A stretch of DNA of 64,000 nt from Mucilaginibacter sp. UR6-1 (GCF_020880975.1 NZ_JAJIWP010000001.1:744001-808000); one strand, 5' to 3'. Numbered from the stretch's first letter, positions 44,879-55,055 are shown. Notes: generated from the sequence alone by a model not told the origin. Numbers and translations: made by a program.

Positions 44879-46834
44879 ATGAAAAGAACACTAACCAGGA
44901 TCGGACTTTTTGCGGCACTGCTTTTAGGTTTTGAGGCTGCATACGCGCAAAACGCATTAAAGCAGGCCGACGAGCAATATAACCTGTACAATTATAAAAA
45001 AGCTGCCGAATTATACCTTACTGCCTATAAACGCGATTCGTCATCATTACATATTGTTGAGCGCTTAGCCAACTCATACCGCATGATGCATGATTACCCG
45101 GAAGCTGAAATATGGTATGAAAAAACGGTTGTAATACCCGAAAGTAACAACGCCAATATTTATAGGTATGCTGAGGTGTTGAAGAACAATGGTAAATACG
45201 CGGAGGCTAAACGCCAGTTTGGGAAATATTACGCGTCAAACAAAGCCATTGATAAAACGCAGCTTAAATTCTGGACAGAATCATGCGACTCGGCATTGAA
45301 ATGGATAAAGAACCCAACATCAGTACAGGTTAAAAACGAGCAATTGCTAAACAGTACATTCTCTGATTGGGGAGCCCGCAGTTTTAACGGTCAACTGGTT
45401 TTTGTATCAGACCGGGAAAGTCGCTTTAACAAAAACGTGGTGAGGGATGATGAACCATTTTTTAAGTTTGACGGCGCGAAAACTCCAAATAAACTAACAT
45501 ACGGCTGGACAGGCAATAGCTACCTGCATTTGTACGAATCGGCCAATGCGGATAGCGGCCGCTTATTTCCGCTGGTAAATAATGTAGCCTACCATACCGG
45601 CCCGGCCTCATTTACGGCTGATAGGAACGAGATGTATTACACCATTACCCGTGTGCCTAAAAACTGGGATAAAAATCTTTCAGGTATTAAAACCTTCAAA
45701 CTCGAGATATACTCAAGCAAAAAGGATGCTGCCGGTAAGTGGACAAAACCTGTTGCCTTTAAATTCAATAATGAAAAGAAATATTCTGTAGGCGATCCAT
45801 TTATCTCTGCTGACGGCAACACGCTTTACTTTGTGTCAGACATGCCCGGAGGCACCGGTGCTACCGATATTTATTACTGTGTAAAGGATGAAGCAGGCAA
45901 CTGGCAAATGCCGGTAAACCTGCAAAGCGTAAATACCGCAGGCAGTGAGCGTACACCGTTTATTGATAAGGAAGGCAACCTCTTTTTTTCAACTGATGGT
46001 TTGATAGGTATGGGAGGGCTTGATGTATTCCGCGCTGTAAAAACAGGCGATTTTACCTTTGCCAAGGCCGAAAATCTGCAATATCCTGTTAATTCACCAC
46101 GTGATGATTTTTCATATATTATATATGATGGCCGTACCGGATACCTTTCTTCAAACCGTTTGGGTGGTGTTGGCAGCGATGATATTTACAGCTTTGTACA
46201 GCAACCTGAACTTAACCTGCGCCTGGAAGGCATTGTTTACGAAAAGGGAACACGCCAGCCTATAACGAACGCTAAGGTTGGTTTAAGCGGCGGTGCTATT
46301 ATTACTACCACCAATACCGGCTATTACAGCTTTGGCATTAAGCAAAACATCAATTATAATTTACGTGCCGAAAAGCCTGGTTACCTGAGCGATAATCAGC
46401 AGGTTGCACCCAAAGGGCTAACAACATCGCAAACTATTAAAAAGGATTTGTACCTGGAAAGGATCGTGCTAAACAAAGCCATCAGGCTCGAAAATATTTA
46501 TTATGATTTTGACCGTTGGGAGATCAGGCCAGATGCCGCCGTTGAGCTGGATAAGCTGATTAAAATATTGCAGGATAACCCGACCATACAAATTGAGCTT
46601 GGCTCGCATACTGACAGCCGCGGCGATGATGATTACAATATGGATCTGTCGCGCAAGCGCGCTAATGCCGCTGTTGAATATATTTTGGACAATGGTAATA
46701 TTGACGAAGGCCGCATCGTAGCCCGAGGTTATGGTGAGTCGCGCCTGCTTAACCGCTGCGCCAATGGCGTTAAGTGCAGCGATGCAGATCATCAGTTAAA
46801 TCGCCGTACAGAGTTTACCATCGTAAAAATGTAA
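44879..46834 (+). CDS. OmpA-type protein with TPR, PD40 and carboxypeptidase-regulatory domains
   Basis: A 651-residue protein. Signal peptide (ending AAYAQ), TPR-like helices ~25-100, PD40/WD40-like beta-propeller blades ~150-440 (repeated SADGNTLYFVSDMPGG-type motifs), a carboxypeptidase-regulatory-like domain ~450-520 and an OmpA peptidoglycan-binding domain ~535-651 with GSHTDSRGDDDYNMDLS. Proteins of this plan accompany PorP/SprF and type IX adhesins. It starts 6 bp after the PorP/SprF gene, so it is the third gene of the operon, and a terminator follows. Confidence 0.9.
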   Translation: MKRTLTRIGLFAALLLGFEAAYAQNALKQADEQYNLYNYKKAAELYLTAYKRDSSSLHIVERLANSYRMMHDYPEAEIWYEKTVVIPESNNANIYRYAEVLKNNGKYAEAKRQFGKYYASNKAIDKTQLKFWTESCDSALKWIKNPTSVQVKNEQLLNSTFSDWGARSFNGQLVFVSDRESRFNKNVVRDDEPFFKFDGAKTPNKLTYGWTGNSYLHLYESANADSGRLFPLVNNVAYHTGPASFTADRNEMYYTITRVPKNWDKNLSGIKTFKLEIYSSKKDAAGKWTKPVAFKFNNEKKYSVGDPFISADGNTLYFVSDMPGGTGATDIYYCVKDEAGNWQMPVNLQSVNTAGSERTPFIDKEGNLFFSTDGLIGMGGLDVFRAVKTGDFTFAKAENLQYPVNSPRDDFSYIIYDGRTGYLSSNRLGGVGSDDIYSFVQQPELNLRLEGIVYEKGTRQPITNAKVGLSGGAIITTTNTGYYSFGIKQNINYNLRAEKPGYLSDNQQVAPKGLTTSQTIKKDLYLERIVLNKAIRLENIYYDFDRWEIRPDAAVELDKLIKILQDNPTIQIELGSHTDSRGDDDYNMDLSRKRANAAVEYILDNGNIDEGRIVARGYGESRLLNRCANGVKCSDADHQLNRRTEFTIVKM

Positions 46835-46857
46835 TTGCAACACCACCGTATAAATTC

Positions 46858-46890
46858 AAAAGCCTTGCTGCATAACAGTAAGGCTTTTTT
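46858..46890 (+). terminator. Terminator of the adhesin-PorP-OmpA operon
   Basis: AAAAGCCTT (46858-46866) pairs with AAGGCTTTT (46880-46888), with three more pairs inside after one mismatch, and T residues at the end. Confidence 0.85.
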
Positions 46891-46948
46891 GTTGCTATCA
46901 TAACCGAAATATTACGAAAGCTTATTGGCATACATCATCCAAATCAAT

Positions 46949-49900
46949 ATGTTTGTTTTAAACCAGTTAAACCCATCAGCCTTGAAAATCAAGTACTATT
47001 ATTTTGCACTCATCCCATTATTGGTTATAAGTATCCTGTCGTTTACAAAAACAGATAAACGGCTGAGGGTATTGGTATTTTTTAAAACAAAAGGCTACCA
47101 CCATCAATCAATAACTGCCGGTATTACAGCCATCCAAAAATTAGGTGCTAAAAACGGGTTTGATGTTGATACTACTGCTGATTCAAAACACTTTATTGAT
47201 ACCGAGCTGAAGAAGTACGCGGCGGTAATATTTTTAAATACGACAGGCAATGTTTTAAACGCGGTACAACAAACCGCTTTTGAACGCTACATACAAGCAG
47301 GAGGGGGCTTTGTGGGTGTACATGCCGCTGCCGATACCGAGTACGACTGGCCATGGTATGGCAATTTGGTTGGCGCTTATTTTGAAAGCCATCCTAATAA
47401 TCCGAACGTTAAAAAAGCTACAATAAATATAACTGATAATAAACATGAGGCAACAAAAGGGCTGCAGGCAAAATTTGAGCGTACGGATGAATGGTACAAT
47501 TACCGTTCGTTTTATGTTGACCTGAAAACATTGGCAACACTTGATGAAGCTACCTACGAGGGCGGCACCAATCCGCAAAACCACCCGATAAGCTGGTACC
47601 ATGATTTTGATGGTGGCCGGGCATTTTACACGGGCATGGGCCATACTACTGAAAGCTATACGGAACCTTTATTCTTAACGCATTTACTTGGGGGTATACA
47701 ATATGCCATAGGCGATGATAAACCGCTGGACTACAGTAAGGCACATGCTGTAGTTATACCTGAGCAAAACCGCTTTGTAAAAACAGTTTTGGTTGATGAC
47801 CTGGATTCGCCGATGGAACTGGCAATATCTAACGATGGGCGCATATATTATACACAATTAGGCGGCGATCTGTCGGTTTATGATACGCGTAAAAAATCCT
47901 ATAAAAAAATTATAAAGATGCCTATTACTGACAGGCACACCGGTTTGATCGGCATCGCACTTGATCCCGGATTTGAGCAAAATCATTTCATTTATCTGTA
48001 TTACACACCGGCAGGCCAAACTGCGGAGCCGATCTATTTCAGGCTGTCACGGTTTACATTAGATATTAATGATAATATCGATCTGAAATCAGAAAAGCTA
48101 CTTATCAGCGTGCCTGTGCAGGAGAACAGTGGTAACCACCACGGCGGCTCATTAGCGTGGGATAAAAATGGTAACCTGTATCTGTCAACCGGAGATAGCA
48201 CCAGTCCGTTCTCCTCCAACGGCTATTCGCCTATTGATGAACGCCCGGGTAAAGAATATTACAGCGTGGATGCACAGCGCGGAGCCGCTAACACCAATGA
48301 TTATAAAGGTAAGATACTACGGATACATCCGGAGCCGGATGGTAGCTACACAATTCCGGATGGTAACCTGTTTGCTAAAGGAACTGATAAAACCAAACCC
48401 GAAATATTTGTAATGGGTTGCCGTAACCCTTACCGTATCGCGGTCAACCCTAAAACATCAACCGTATACTGGGGTGAGATAGGACCCGATGCAGGCAAGG
48501 ACGGCATACAGGGCCCCAGGGGATATGATGAATTTAACCAGGCTAAAAAAGCGGGCAATTTTGGCTGGCCTTATTTTGTGGGCAATAATTTTGCCTACGC
48601 TAAATGGGATTTTGCAACCGCCACCGCCGGGCCGCATTTTGATGTACAGAAACCCATAAACACCTCACCTAAAAATACCGGCTTAAGGGAGTTGCCCCCG
48701 GCACAGCCCGCCATGATATGGTACCCGTATGCTGTATCGGCAGAGTGGCCCGAACTGGGTATGGGCGGACGTTGTGCCATCGGCGGTACGTTTTATACGT
48801 ATGATAAAAACTCGGCATCGCCCAATAAATTCCCTGAATATTATGATGGTAAACTGTTTGTTGCCGATTGGATGCGTAACTGGGTGATGGCTATCAGTTT
48901 TGATGATCAGGAAAATTACCGATCCATTGAGCCTTTTATGAGTGGCAGTGGTGATTTCAGGCGGCCAATTGACATGACCTTTGGCCAGGATGGTGTGATG
49001 TACATGCTGGAATATGGCTCGGTTTATGGTGCCGCCAACAAAGATGCCAGGCTGGTGAAAATTGAATACAACAGCGGCAACCGTGCACCGGTAGCCAAAG
49101 CTGCGATCATTGATTCAACTACGCTTGAGTTACGTAAAAGGGTATGGATAACCAATGAGGGTAAAAATATTCCGGGTGTTAAGCAGGCTTCAGGCCAGGC
49201 GCCTTTAAAAATAAACTTCTCAGCTAATGGAAGCGCGGATGCTGATGACGATGATGAAATTACCTATCAATGGTATTTTGATGGCAAAACGCCCGCTGCT
49301 AAAACTGCTGATGCCAGCCATATTTACCGTAAGCCCGGTACTTATAAGGCTATTTTAAAAGTTACCGACAAAGCCGGTAAAAGCAGCTTTGATACCCTTG
49401 CCATAAAAGTTGGTAATACCGCGCCGGTTGTAACTATAGCAAGTGCCGATAACAGATCCTTTTACTGGCTCGGCAAGCCATTTAAGTATAACATAAAAGT
49501 GGAGGATAAGGAAGATAAAACAATAGTACCCGCACGTATTAAGGCATACTATACCTATTATCCTTCGGGATTGCCGACAAAGTTAGGTGCCGCTGGACAA
49601 AAGGGAGGCCATCCGGGTTTGCTTATTATGGCAAAGAGCGATTGCAAAGCTTGTCACCTGATTGATAAAAAAGCAGTTGGGCCAAGCTTCATCGCTGTTG
49701 CCAATCGGTATAAAAAACAGGAAGGATCAGTAGAAAAACTGGCCGCTAAAATTATAAGCGGCGGTGGTGGTAGCTGGGACAAAGAACATGTAATGAGCGC
49801 CCACCCGCAGTTATCAGTTACCGATGCGAGCGAAATTGTAAGATATATTTTCTCGCTTACCGATAAACAGAATGTAAGCCAACCAATGCCATTAAAAGGC

Positions 49901-50398
49901 TCATTAAACCTTACTTATAACGATAAAGAGCCTGAAGGGGTTTATCTATTAGAGGCTTATTATACAGACAAAGGAAGCAAATTTACCGGGCCGATAACAG
50001 CTAATGACAAATTGTACCTGCGCTATGCTGATTTAAAATCTATTTATGCAGATGAATACAAGGGTTTTGAACGCTTCAGGATGGATCTGTCTGATGGGGA
50101 CAATAAATCTTACCTAATGCTGCGCAACATTTACCTGAATGGCATTAAAAATATAGTTTTCAGCTACTCATCGCAAAAGGTTAACGGTGATATATTATTA
50201 CGCATTGATTCGCAGGCCGGTCCGGTGATCGGTAAAGTAAGTTACACTGCAACCGGGGGCTGGGATAAAACGGCAGAGGCTACATTAACCTTAAACCAGT
50301 GGCCAAAAGGAAAGCACGATATTTACTTTGTAGCCTCTAAACCCGGCGAAAAAAATATCATTAAGATAACCAATATTAAATTTAACGTGCTAAAATAA
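46949..50398 (+). CDS. Multidomain ThuA - PQQ-type sugar dehydrogenase - PKD - cytochrome c - CBM protein
   Basis: An 1149-residue secreted or membrane-anchored protein with a hydrophobic segment near residues 17-35. Domains in order: ThuA-like (~40-240), glucose/sorbosone dehydrogenase-type beta-propeller (~250-715, with the NHHGGSLAWDKNGNLYLSTGD segment), PKD (~725-825), a monohaem cytochrome c with CKACH (C899, C902, H903) and a downstream VMSAHP methionine, and a C-terminal CBM6-like beta-sandwich (~970-1149). It would oxidise a sugar and pass electrons to its own haem. The start is the ATG at 46949; an upstream TTG at 46925 is in frame. Overlaps the convergent next gene by 17 bp. Confidence 0.9.
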   Translation: MFVLNQLNPSALKIKYYYFALIPLLVISILSFTKTDKRLRVLVFFKTKGYHHQSITAGITAIQKLGAKNGFDVDTTADSKHFIDTELKKYAAVIFLNTTGNVLNAVQQTAFERYIQAGGGFVGVHAAADTEYDWPWYGNLVGAYFESHPNNPNVKKATINITDNKHEATKGLQAKFERTDEWYNYRSFYVDLKTLATLDEATYEGGTNPQNHPISWYHDFDGGRAFYTGMGHTTESYTEPLFLTHLLGGIQYAIGDDKPLDYSKAHAVVIPEQNRFVKTVLVDDLDSPMELAISNDGRIYYTQLGGDLSVYDTRKKSYKKIIKMPITDRHTGLIGIALDPGFEQNHFIYLYYTPAGQTAEPIYFRLSRFTLDINDNIDLKSEKLLISVPVQENSGNHHGGSLAWDKNGNLYLSTGDSTSPFSSNGYSPIDERPGKEYYSVDAQRGAANTNDYKGKILRIHPEPDGSYTIPDGNLFAKGTDKTKPEIFVMGCRNPYRIAVNPKTSTVYWGEIGPDAGKDGIQGPRGYDEFNQAKKAGNFGWPYFVGNNFAYAKWDFATATAGPHFDVQKPINTSPKNTGLRELPPAQPAMIWYPYAVSAEWPELGMGGRCAIGGTFYTYDKNSASPNKFPEYYDGKLFVADWMRNWVMAISFDDQENYRSIEPFMSGSGDFRRPIDMTFGQDGVMYMLEYGSVYGAANKDARLVKIEYNSGNRAPVAKAAIIDSTTLELRKRVWITNEGKNIPGVKQASGQAPLKINFSANGSADADDDDEITYQWYFDGKTPAAKTADASHIYRKPGTYKAILKVTDKAGKSSFDTLAIKVGNTAPVVTIASADNRSFYWLGKPFKYNIKVEDKEDKTIVPARIKAYYTYYPSGLPTKLGAAGQKGGHPGLLIMAKSDCKACHLIDKKAVGPSFIAVANRYKKQEGSVEKLAAKIISGGGGSWDKEHVMSAHPQLSVTDASEIVRYIFSLTDKQNVSQPMPLKGSLNLTYNDKEPEGVYLLEAYYTDKGSKFTGPITANDKLYLRYADLKSIYADEYKGFERFRMDLSDGDNKSYLMLRNIYLNGIKNIVFSYSSQKVNGDILLRIDSQAGPVIGKVSYTATGGWDKTAEATLTLNQWPKGKHDIYFVASKPGEKNIIKITNIKFNVLK

Positions 50399-51446
50399 CT
50401 TCGGGCTGATGGCGGTATTTGCCGATATAATAGCTGGATAATAAGGCTACGATCTTACTGATGTAAAATATAAAAAAGATGACCTGAGCATTTTCATTCA
50501 TCATACTACCCAGCAACCAGATAAACAAAGGGGCAACCTGCGCTGCCGCGATGTTGGTAAAGCCGTTTTTAGAGTAACTCAGCATCCAGCCAATAATGGA
50601 AAACAATATTACCGAAAGGCTGATAATTATTGTGGCTCGTACTGTATCACTACCACTAAAAATATGTGAGAACTGTATTGGCGTTTGCGCAAGCAGGCCA
50701 AGTATCAAAGCATGTTTCCAGTTAATGTTGCGATTAAACTCCTTAAATGATACACTCTCACGTGCATAATACCTGATGGTAGCAAAAGCGGCAACAAATA
50801 TCAGAGGAAAATAAAAGCCGAACATCAGTACACTAAAAGCGATACGTGTATCATCGCTATAACCATTTATAGTGGCAGCCATCGGATATTTTACAAACGT
50901 GATATAGCTGCAAAAGCCTGCCCATAACCCCGCTATTATAGCTACAATAGCATACAACGAAGCGTTTTTAGTAAGCGAGTTGGTAAATCGGTTAATAAAG
51001 TAACCACTGCGCAGCGTAACCAATACAAATAATACAAATAGTATCACTGCCATGGCGTAATATTCATTTTTGATAAAGCTGTCGCTGTTAACCGGCTGAA
51101 AAACACTGATCACCGTTTGATTGAAAACCTGCGGCATCACAATAAATATAGCCTGCAATATTAATACGCCAACAGCGCCCCAAAGCATCATCATCCAGTT
51201 GCGGTTAGCATTATTTGCCGATGATTTTTCAACAGGAGCAATTACAGGCTCAGGCTGGCCAATGCGATGGGTAGCTACCAGCCAGGCCTCCTCATCGCTC
51301 AGGTTAATAGCGCGAAGCTCCAGGTACGTATCCTTTAACAAGGTGGCAAGCTCGTCAATGTCTTCAGCAGTAAGCTGCGAGTTGGTAAAATTTTGTTTCC
51401 AGTTTTGTATGCGGGCCTCTAATGCGGCAAGTTGATAAGTATCCAT
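50382..51446 (-). CDS. Polytopic membrane protein with a permease-prefix-like N-terminal domain, function unknown
   Basis: A 354-residue protein: a cytosolic helical N-terminus (residues 1-70, LEARIQNWKQNF and DIDELATLLKDTYLELRAINLSDEEAW) that resembles the prefix domains of ABC permeases or DUF1700-type regulators, followed by about seven membrane helices. No catalytic motif recognised. The 3' end overlaps the ThuA-fusion gene by 17 bp tail to tail. Confidence 0.7.
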   Translation of the reverse strand: MDTYQLAALEARIQNWKQNFTNSQLTAEDIDELATLLKDTYLELRAINLSDEEAWLVATHRIGQPEPVIAPVEKSSANNANRNWMMMLWGAVGVLILQAIFIVMPQVFNQTVISVFQPVNSDSFIKNEYYAMAVILFVLFVLVTLRSGYFINRFTNSLTKNASLYAIVAIIAGLWAGFCSYITFVKYPMAATINGYSDDTRIAFSVLMFGFYFPLIFVAAFATIRYYARESVSFKEFNRNINWKHALILGLLAQTPIQFSHIFSGSDTVRATIIISLSVILFSIIGWMLSYSKNGFTNIAAAQVAPLFIWLLGSMMNENAQVIFFIFYISKIVALLSSYYIGKYRHQPEVILAR

Positions 51447-51572
51447 AAGGCATTTATATCGGTTTTATAAATGTAGCAGAAAATACAATTATGCAAATGT
51501 TTTTTAAATATTGATTATAAAAAATGCTTTAACTAACTTAAAAGCGCATAATTACAATAGTAACCACAAAAT

Positions 51573-52925
51573 ATGGAGCACACCACGGCGGGGCAACTAA
51601 AACGGGTATTAAAACCTATACACTTATGGGCCATAGCCGTGGGCCTTGTTATTTCGGGCGAATATTTTGGCTGGAACTATGGCTGGAAGGATGCGGGTAC
51701 CATCGGCTTTTTAATAACCACCGGTGTGGTTACCATAATGTATCTTACCTTTATATTCAGCTATACCGAGCTTACAACTGCCATACCACATGCCGGGGGA
51801 GCCTTTGCTTATGCCTACCGTGCCATGGGCCCTTTTGGCGGGCTGGTAGCCGGATACGCGACATTAGTAGAATTCCTGTTCGCTACGCCGGGTATTGCTT
51901 TCGCGCTGGGGAGTTACCTGCATTTTTTGTATCCGGATATATCAGTATTAGGCTCGGCATTGTTTTTTAACGTTGTGTTCATTCTGCTTAATATATCCGG
52001 TGTAAAAGAGTCGGCCGCTTTTTCCGTATTCATTACCTTGCTGGCGGTTGCCGAGTTGCTGTTGTTTATGGGTATCATAGCGCCATCATTTAAGATGGAT
52101 AACTATCTGGCCAACGCCATGCCTTTAAACTGGAGCGGCATGATTGCCGCCTTACCTTTTGCCGTTTGGTTTTACCTGGCTATTGAGGGCGTGGCGCAGG
52201 TTGCCGAGGAGGTGAAAGACCCGAAACGAAACATCCCCAAAGGTTATATATCAGCCATGCTCACCTTAGTGTTGCTGGCCATTGGCGTAATGGTGCTTAC
52301 CGGTGGTATAACTGACTGGCGTAAACTAAGTAACCTTGATTATCCCTTACCCGAAGCCATAGCCATTGTACTGGGCCGTAGCAGCGGCTGGACGAAGATA
52401 TTTGCCAGTATAGGTCTTTTTGGGTTGATCGCCTCATTTCACGGTACGATCCTGGCATCCTCACGCCAGGTATTCGCCATGGCCCGCAGCGGATATTTAC
52501 CAAAAGGTTTATCAGTAGTAAACGCAAAATTTAAAACGCCACATTGGGCTATAGTTGCAGGCGGGGTGGTGAGTTTTATTGCCCTGTTTACCGGCACCAC
52601 CAGCCAAATCATTATTCTATCAGTAATGGGAGCTGTATTGATGTATATGATGAGCATGGTAAGCCTATTCATCCTGCGGAAAAAGGAACCCGATCTGGAA
52701 CGACCATTTAAGTCACCTGTATATCCGGTTTTTCCGGCCATCGCGCTCATCATTTCTACCATATGCCTGATAACCATTATGTATTTTAATCTGATGATAA
52801 GCCTGATATTTGTTGCCGGGTTATTGTTATCCATCCTGATATTTACAGCGATGGGCAAGCATAAGGTGAAAATACTGAATGATGGATTGCTGGAGATTCC
52901 GGCTTCATTAATTAAAGCAGAATGA
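51573..52925 (+). CDS. eat: Ethanolamine permease (APC family)
   Basis: A 450-residue amino-acid/polyamine/organocation permease with twelve membrane helices. The ethanolamine-specific look is ISGEYFGWNYGWKDAG near the start and IPHAGGAFAYAYRAMGPFGG after; the gene precedes eutB by one base and eutC, which strengthens the substrate call. It takes ethanolamine into the cell for deamination. Alternative: a general amino-acid permease, less likely given the neighbours. No riboswitch seen in the 120 bp upstream. Confidence 0.88.
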   Translation: MEHTTAGQLKRVLKPIHLWAIAVGLVISGEYFGWNYGWKDAGTIGFLITTGVVTIMYLTFIFSYTELTTAIPHAGGAFAYAYRAMGPFGGLVAGYATLVEFLFATPGIAFALGSYLHFLYPDISVLGSALFFNVVFILLNISGVKESAAFSVFITLLAVAELLLFMGIIAPSFKMDNYLANAMPLNWSGMIAALPFAVWFYLAIEGVAQVAEEVKDPKRNIPKGYISAMLTLVLLAIGVMVLTGGITDWRKLSNLDYPLPEAIAIVLGRSSGWTKIFASIGLFGLIASFHGTILASSRQVFAMARSGYLPKGLSVVNAKFKTPHWAIVAGGVVSFIALFTGTTSQIIILSVMGAVLMYMMSMVSLFILRKKEPDLERPFKSPVYPVFPAIALIISTICLITIMYFNLMISLIFVAGLLLSILIFTAMGKHKVKILNDGLLEIPASLIKAE

Positions 52926-52926
52926 T

Positions 52927-54303
52927 ATGAGCTACCGGTATACCATAAAAGACAGAGTTTACCGGTTTAATAACCTGAAAGACTTGCTGGCGAAAGCTTC
53001 GCCATACCGCAGCGGCGATGTATTGGCCGGCGTAGCTGCCGAAACCTATGAAGAGCGTGTTGCAGCACAGATAGCTTTGAGCGATGTGCCTTTAAGTAAC
53101 TTCCTGAATGAAGCGATCATTCCGTATGAAACGGATGATGTAACCCGGCTGATCATTGATAGCCATGATAAAGAATCTTTTAAATCGATCAGCCACCTTA
53201 CTGTTGGCGGTTTTCGGGACTGGCTGCTGAGTGATGAAACAGACTGTAATACCTTGTACAATATCAATAAAGGGATTACGCCCGAAATGGCTGCCGCTGT
53301 TTCAAAACTCATGCGTAACCAGGATTTGATAGCCGCGGCAGGCAAATGTGAGGTGGTTACGCGCTTCCGCAATACCATTGGTTTAAAGGGGCATTTCTCC
53401 ACCCGCTTACAGCCTAATCATCCTACAGATGATGCCAAGGGCATTGCAGCCAGTATTATTGATGGGCTATTATATGGCAGCGGCGATGCCGTTATTGGTA
53501 TAAACCCGGCTACCGATAGTGCAGTAGTAAGTGCCAACCTGCTTAACCTGATGGATGAATTACGCCAACGTTTTGAAATACCAATACAAACCTGCGTGCT
53601 TAACCACATTACTACAACTATAGGTTTAATGGAAAGCGGGGCACCTGTTGATCTGTGCTTTCAATCCATCGGAGGTACAGAACTAACTAACAAAAGCTTT
53701 GGTATCAGTCTTGATATGATTGAGGAAGCATACCAGGCTGCCCTTGCCCTGAACCGGGGTACTATTGGCCAAAATGTAATGTATTTTGAAACCGGGCAGG
53801 GGAGTGCACTGTCGGCAAATGCCCATCATGGCGCCGATCAGCAAACCTGTGAAGCACGTGCTTATGCCATTGCCCGTAAGTTCAACCCGTTATTGGTGAA
53901 TACCGTTGTAGGCTTTATCGGTCCTGAATATTTGTATGATGGCAAGCAGATCATCCGAGCGGCGCTTGAAGATCATTTTTGTGGAAAGTTACTTGGACTG
54001 CCTATGGGTGTAGATATTTGCTATACCAACCATGCCGAGGCCGATCAGGATGACATGGATAATCTGTTGACACTTTTGGGCGTGGCAGGCTGTAACTTTA
54101 TCATGGGCATACCCGGCTCGGATGATATTATGCTGAATTATCAGTCTACCTCATTTCACGATGCTTTATATATCCGTAAAATGCTGGGTTTGCGGCATGC
54201 GCCTGAGTTTGAACAATGGCTGCTAAAGCATGATATTATTGATGATAAGGGCTTGCTCATATCAAACAGCCGTAATCATTTACTAAAAGCAGCTAACCTA
54301 TGA
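52927..54303 (+). CDS. eutB: Ethanolamine ammonia-lyase large subunit
   Basis: A 458-residue subunit of the adenosylcobalamin-dependent enzyme that turns ethanolamine into acetaldehyde and ammonia. Length is that of the EutB family; the TIM-barrel conserved segments include RFRNTIGLKGHFSTRLQPNHPTDD, NPATDS and GVDICYTNHAEADQDDMDNLL. The gene lies one base after the permease stop and overlaps eutC by four bases (ATGA), so the three genes are translated together. Confidence 0.95.
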   Translation: MSYRYTIKDRVYRFNNLKDLLAKASPYRSGDVLAGVAAETYEERVAAQIALSDVPLSNFLNEAIIPYETDDVTRLIIDSHDKESFKSISHLTVGGFRDWLLSDETDCNTLYNINKGITPEMAAAVSKLMRNQDLIAAAGKCEVVTRFRNTIGLKGHFSTRLQPNHPTDDAKGIAASIIDGLLYGSGDAVIGINPATDSAVVSANLLNLMDELRQRFEIPIQTCVLNHITTTIGLMESGAPVDLCFQSIGGTELTNKSFGISLDMIEEAYQAALALNRGTIGQNVMYFETGQGSALSANAHHGADQQTCEARAYAIARKFNPLLVNTVVGFIGPEYLYDGKQIIRAALEDHFCGKLLGLPMGVDICYTNHAEADQDDMDNLLTLLGVAGCNFIMGIPGSDDIMLNYQSTSFHDALYIRKMLGLRHAPEFEQWLLKHDIIDDKGLLISNSRNHLLKAANL

Positions 54304-55055
54304 GCGACGAACTGGATAAACGTAGCCTGTGGGATAAGCTGAAGGAATATACATCGGCACGCATAGCCATTGGGCGCACAGGCAACAGCATTCCTGTACA
54401 AAATTCCCTGGAATTTAAACTGGCACATGCCCACGCGCGGGATGCTGTTTACTCAAAGCTTGACGTTGAAAAATTGCATCACGAACTTGAGAAGCATGGT
54501 TTGCCAATCATCAACCTGAAGAGCAAGGCAGACTATCGCGAGCAATACCTGCAACGGCCTGACCTTGGGCGTAAAATTGATGATGACGCGTATAAACTGT
54601 TGGAACCACATAAAGGCAACTATGATATTGCCATAATTATTGCCGACGGACTGTCGGCAACGGCCATTAATCAAAATACAAGCCCCTTGCTGGATGTATT
54701 GATACCTGCCTTTGCCCTTGCAAAATACAGCCTTGCACCTTTATGTTTGATAGAGCAGGGCAGGGTAGCTATAGGAGATGATGTTGGGTCGATACTGAAT
54801 GCTAAATTATCGCTTATATTGATTGGCGAACGCCCGGGTTTAAGTGCTGCTGACAGTATGGGGGCTTACCTAACCTATTTGCCTAAACCTGGGTTAACCG
54901 ACGAAAGCCGGAATTGTATTTCTAATATCCGTCCGCAAGGGTTGCCGGTACATCTGGCGGCCGAAAAGATATTTTACCTCATTCAGCAATCATTGCGCAG
55001 GCAGCTATCAGGTGTTCAACTAAAAGATGATGCCGACGAAAAATATTTCCCGTAA
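54300..55055 (+). CDS. eutC: Ethanolamine ammonia-lyase small subunit
   Basis: A 251-residue EutC. The GRTGNSIPVQNSLEFKLAHAHARDAV opening and the C-terminal PGLSAADSMGAYLTY and RNCISNIRPQG motifs are those of the family; it carries part of the cobalamin-binding surface. Starts within the eutB stop (ATGA overlap). The operon ends here: no shell, eutA reactivase, aldehyde dehydrogenase or phosphotransacetylase gene follows. Tail-to-tail with the DUF4251 gene with no spacer. Confidence 0.94.
   Translation: MSDELDKRSLWDKLKEYTSARIAIGRTGNSIPVQNSLEFKLAHAHARDAVYSKLDVEKLHHELEKHGLPIINLKSKADYREQYLQRPDLGRKIDDDAYKLLEPHKGNYDIAIIIADGLSATAINQNTSPLLDVLIPAFALAKYSLAPLCLIEQGRVAIGDDVGSILNAKLSLILIGERPGLSAADSMGAYLTYLPKPGLTDESRNCISNIRPQGLPVHLAAEKIFYLIQQSLRRQLSGVQLKDDADEKYFP

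Noticed and set aside
46925..46948. TTG start of the ThuA fusion
   Set aside because: An ATG eight codons later lies just before the hydrophobic segment and is the more ordinary start.
51447..51572. Cobalamin riboswitch before the ethanolamine operon
   Set aside because: Expected for B12-linked genes, but no B12-box or matching structure is present in this AT-rich stretch.
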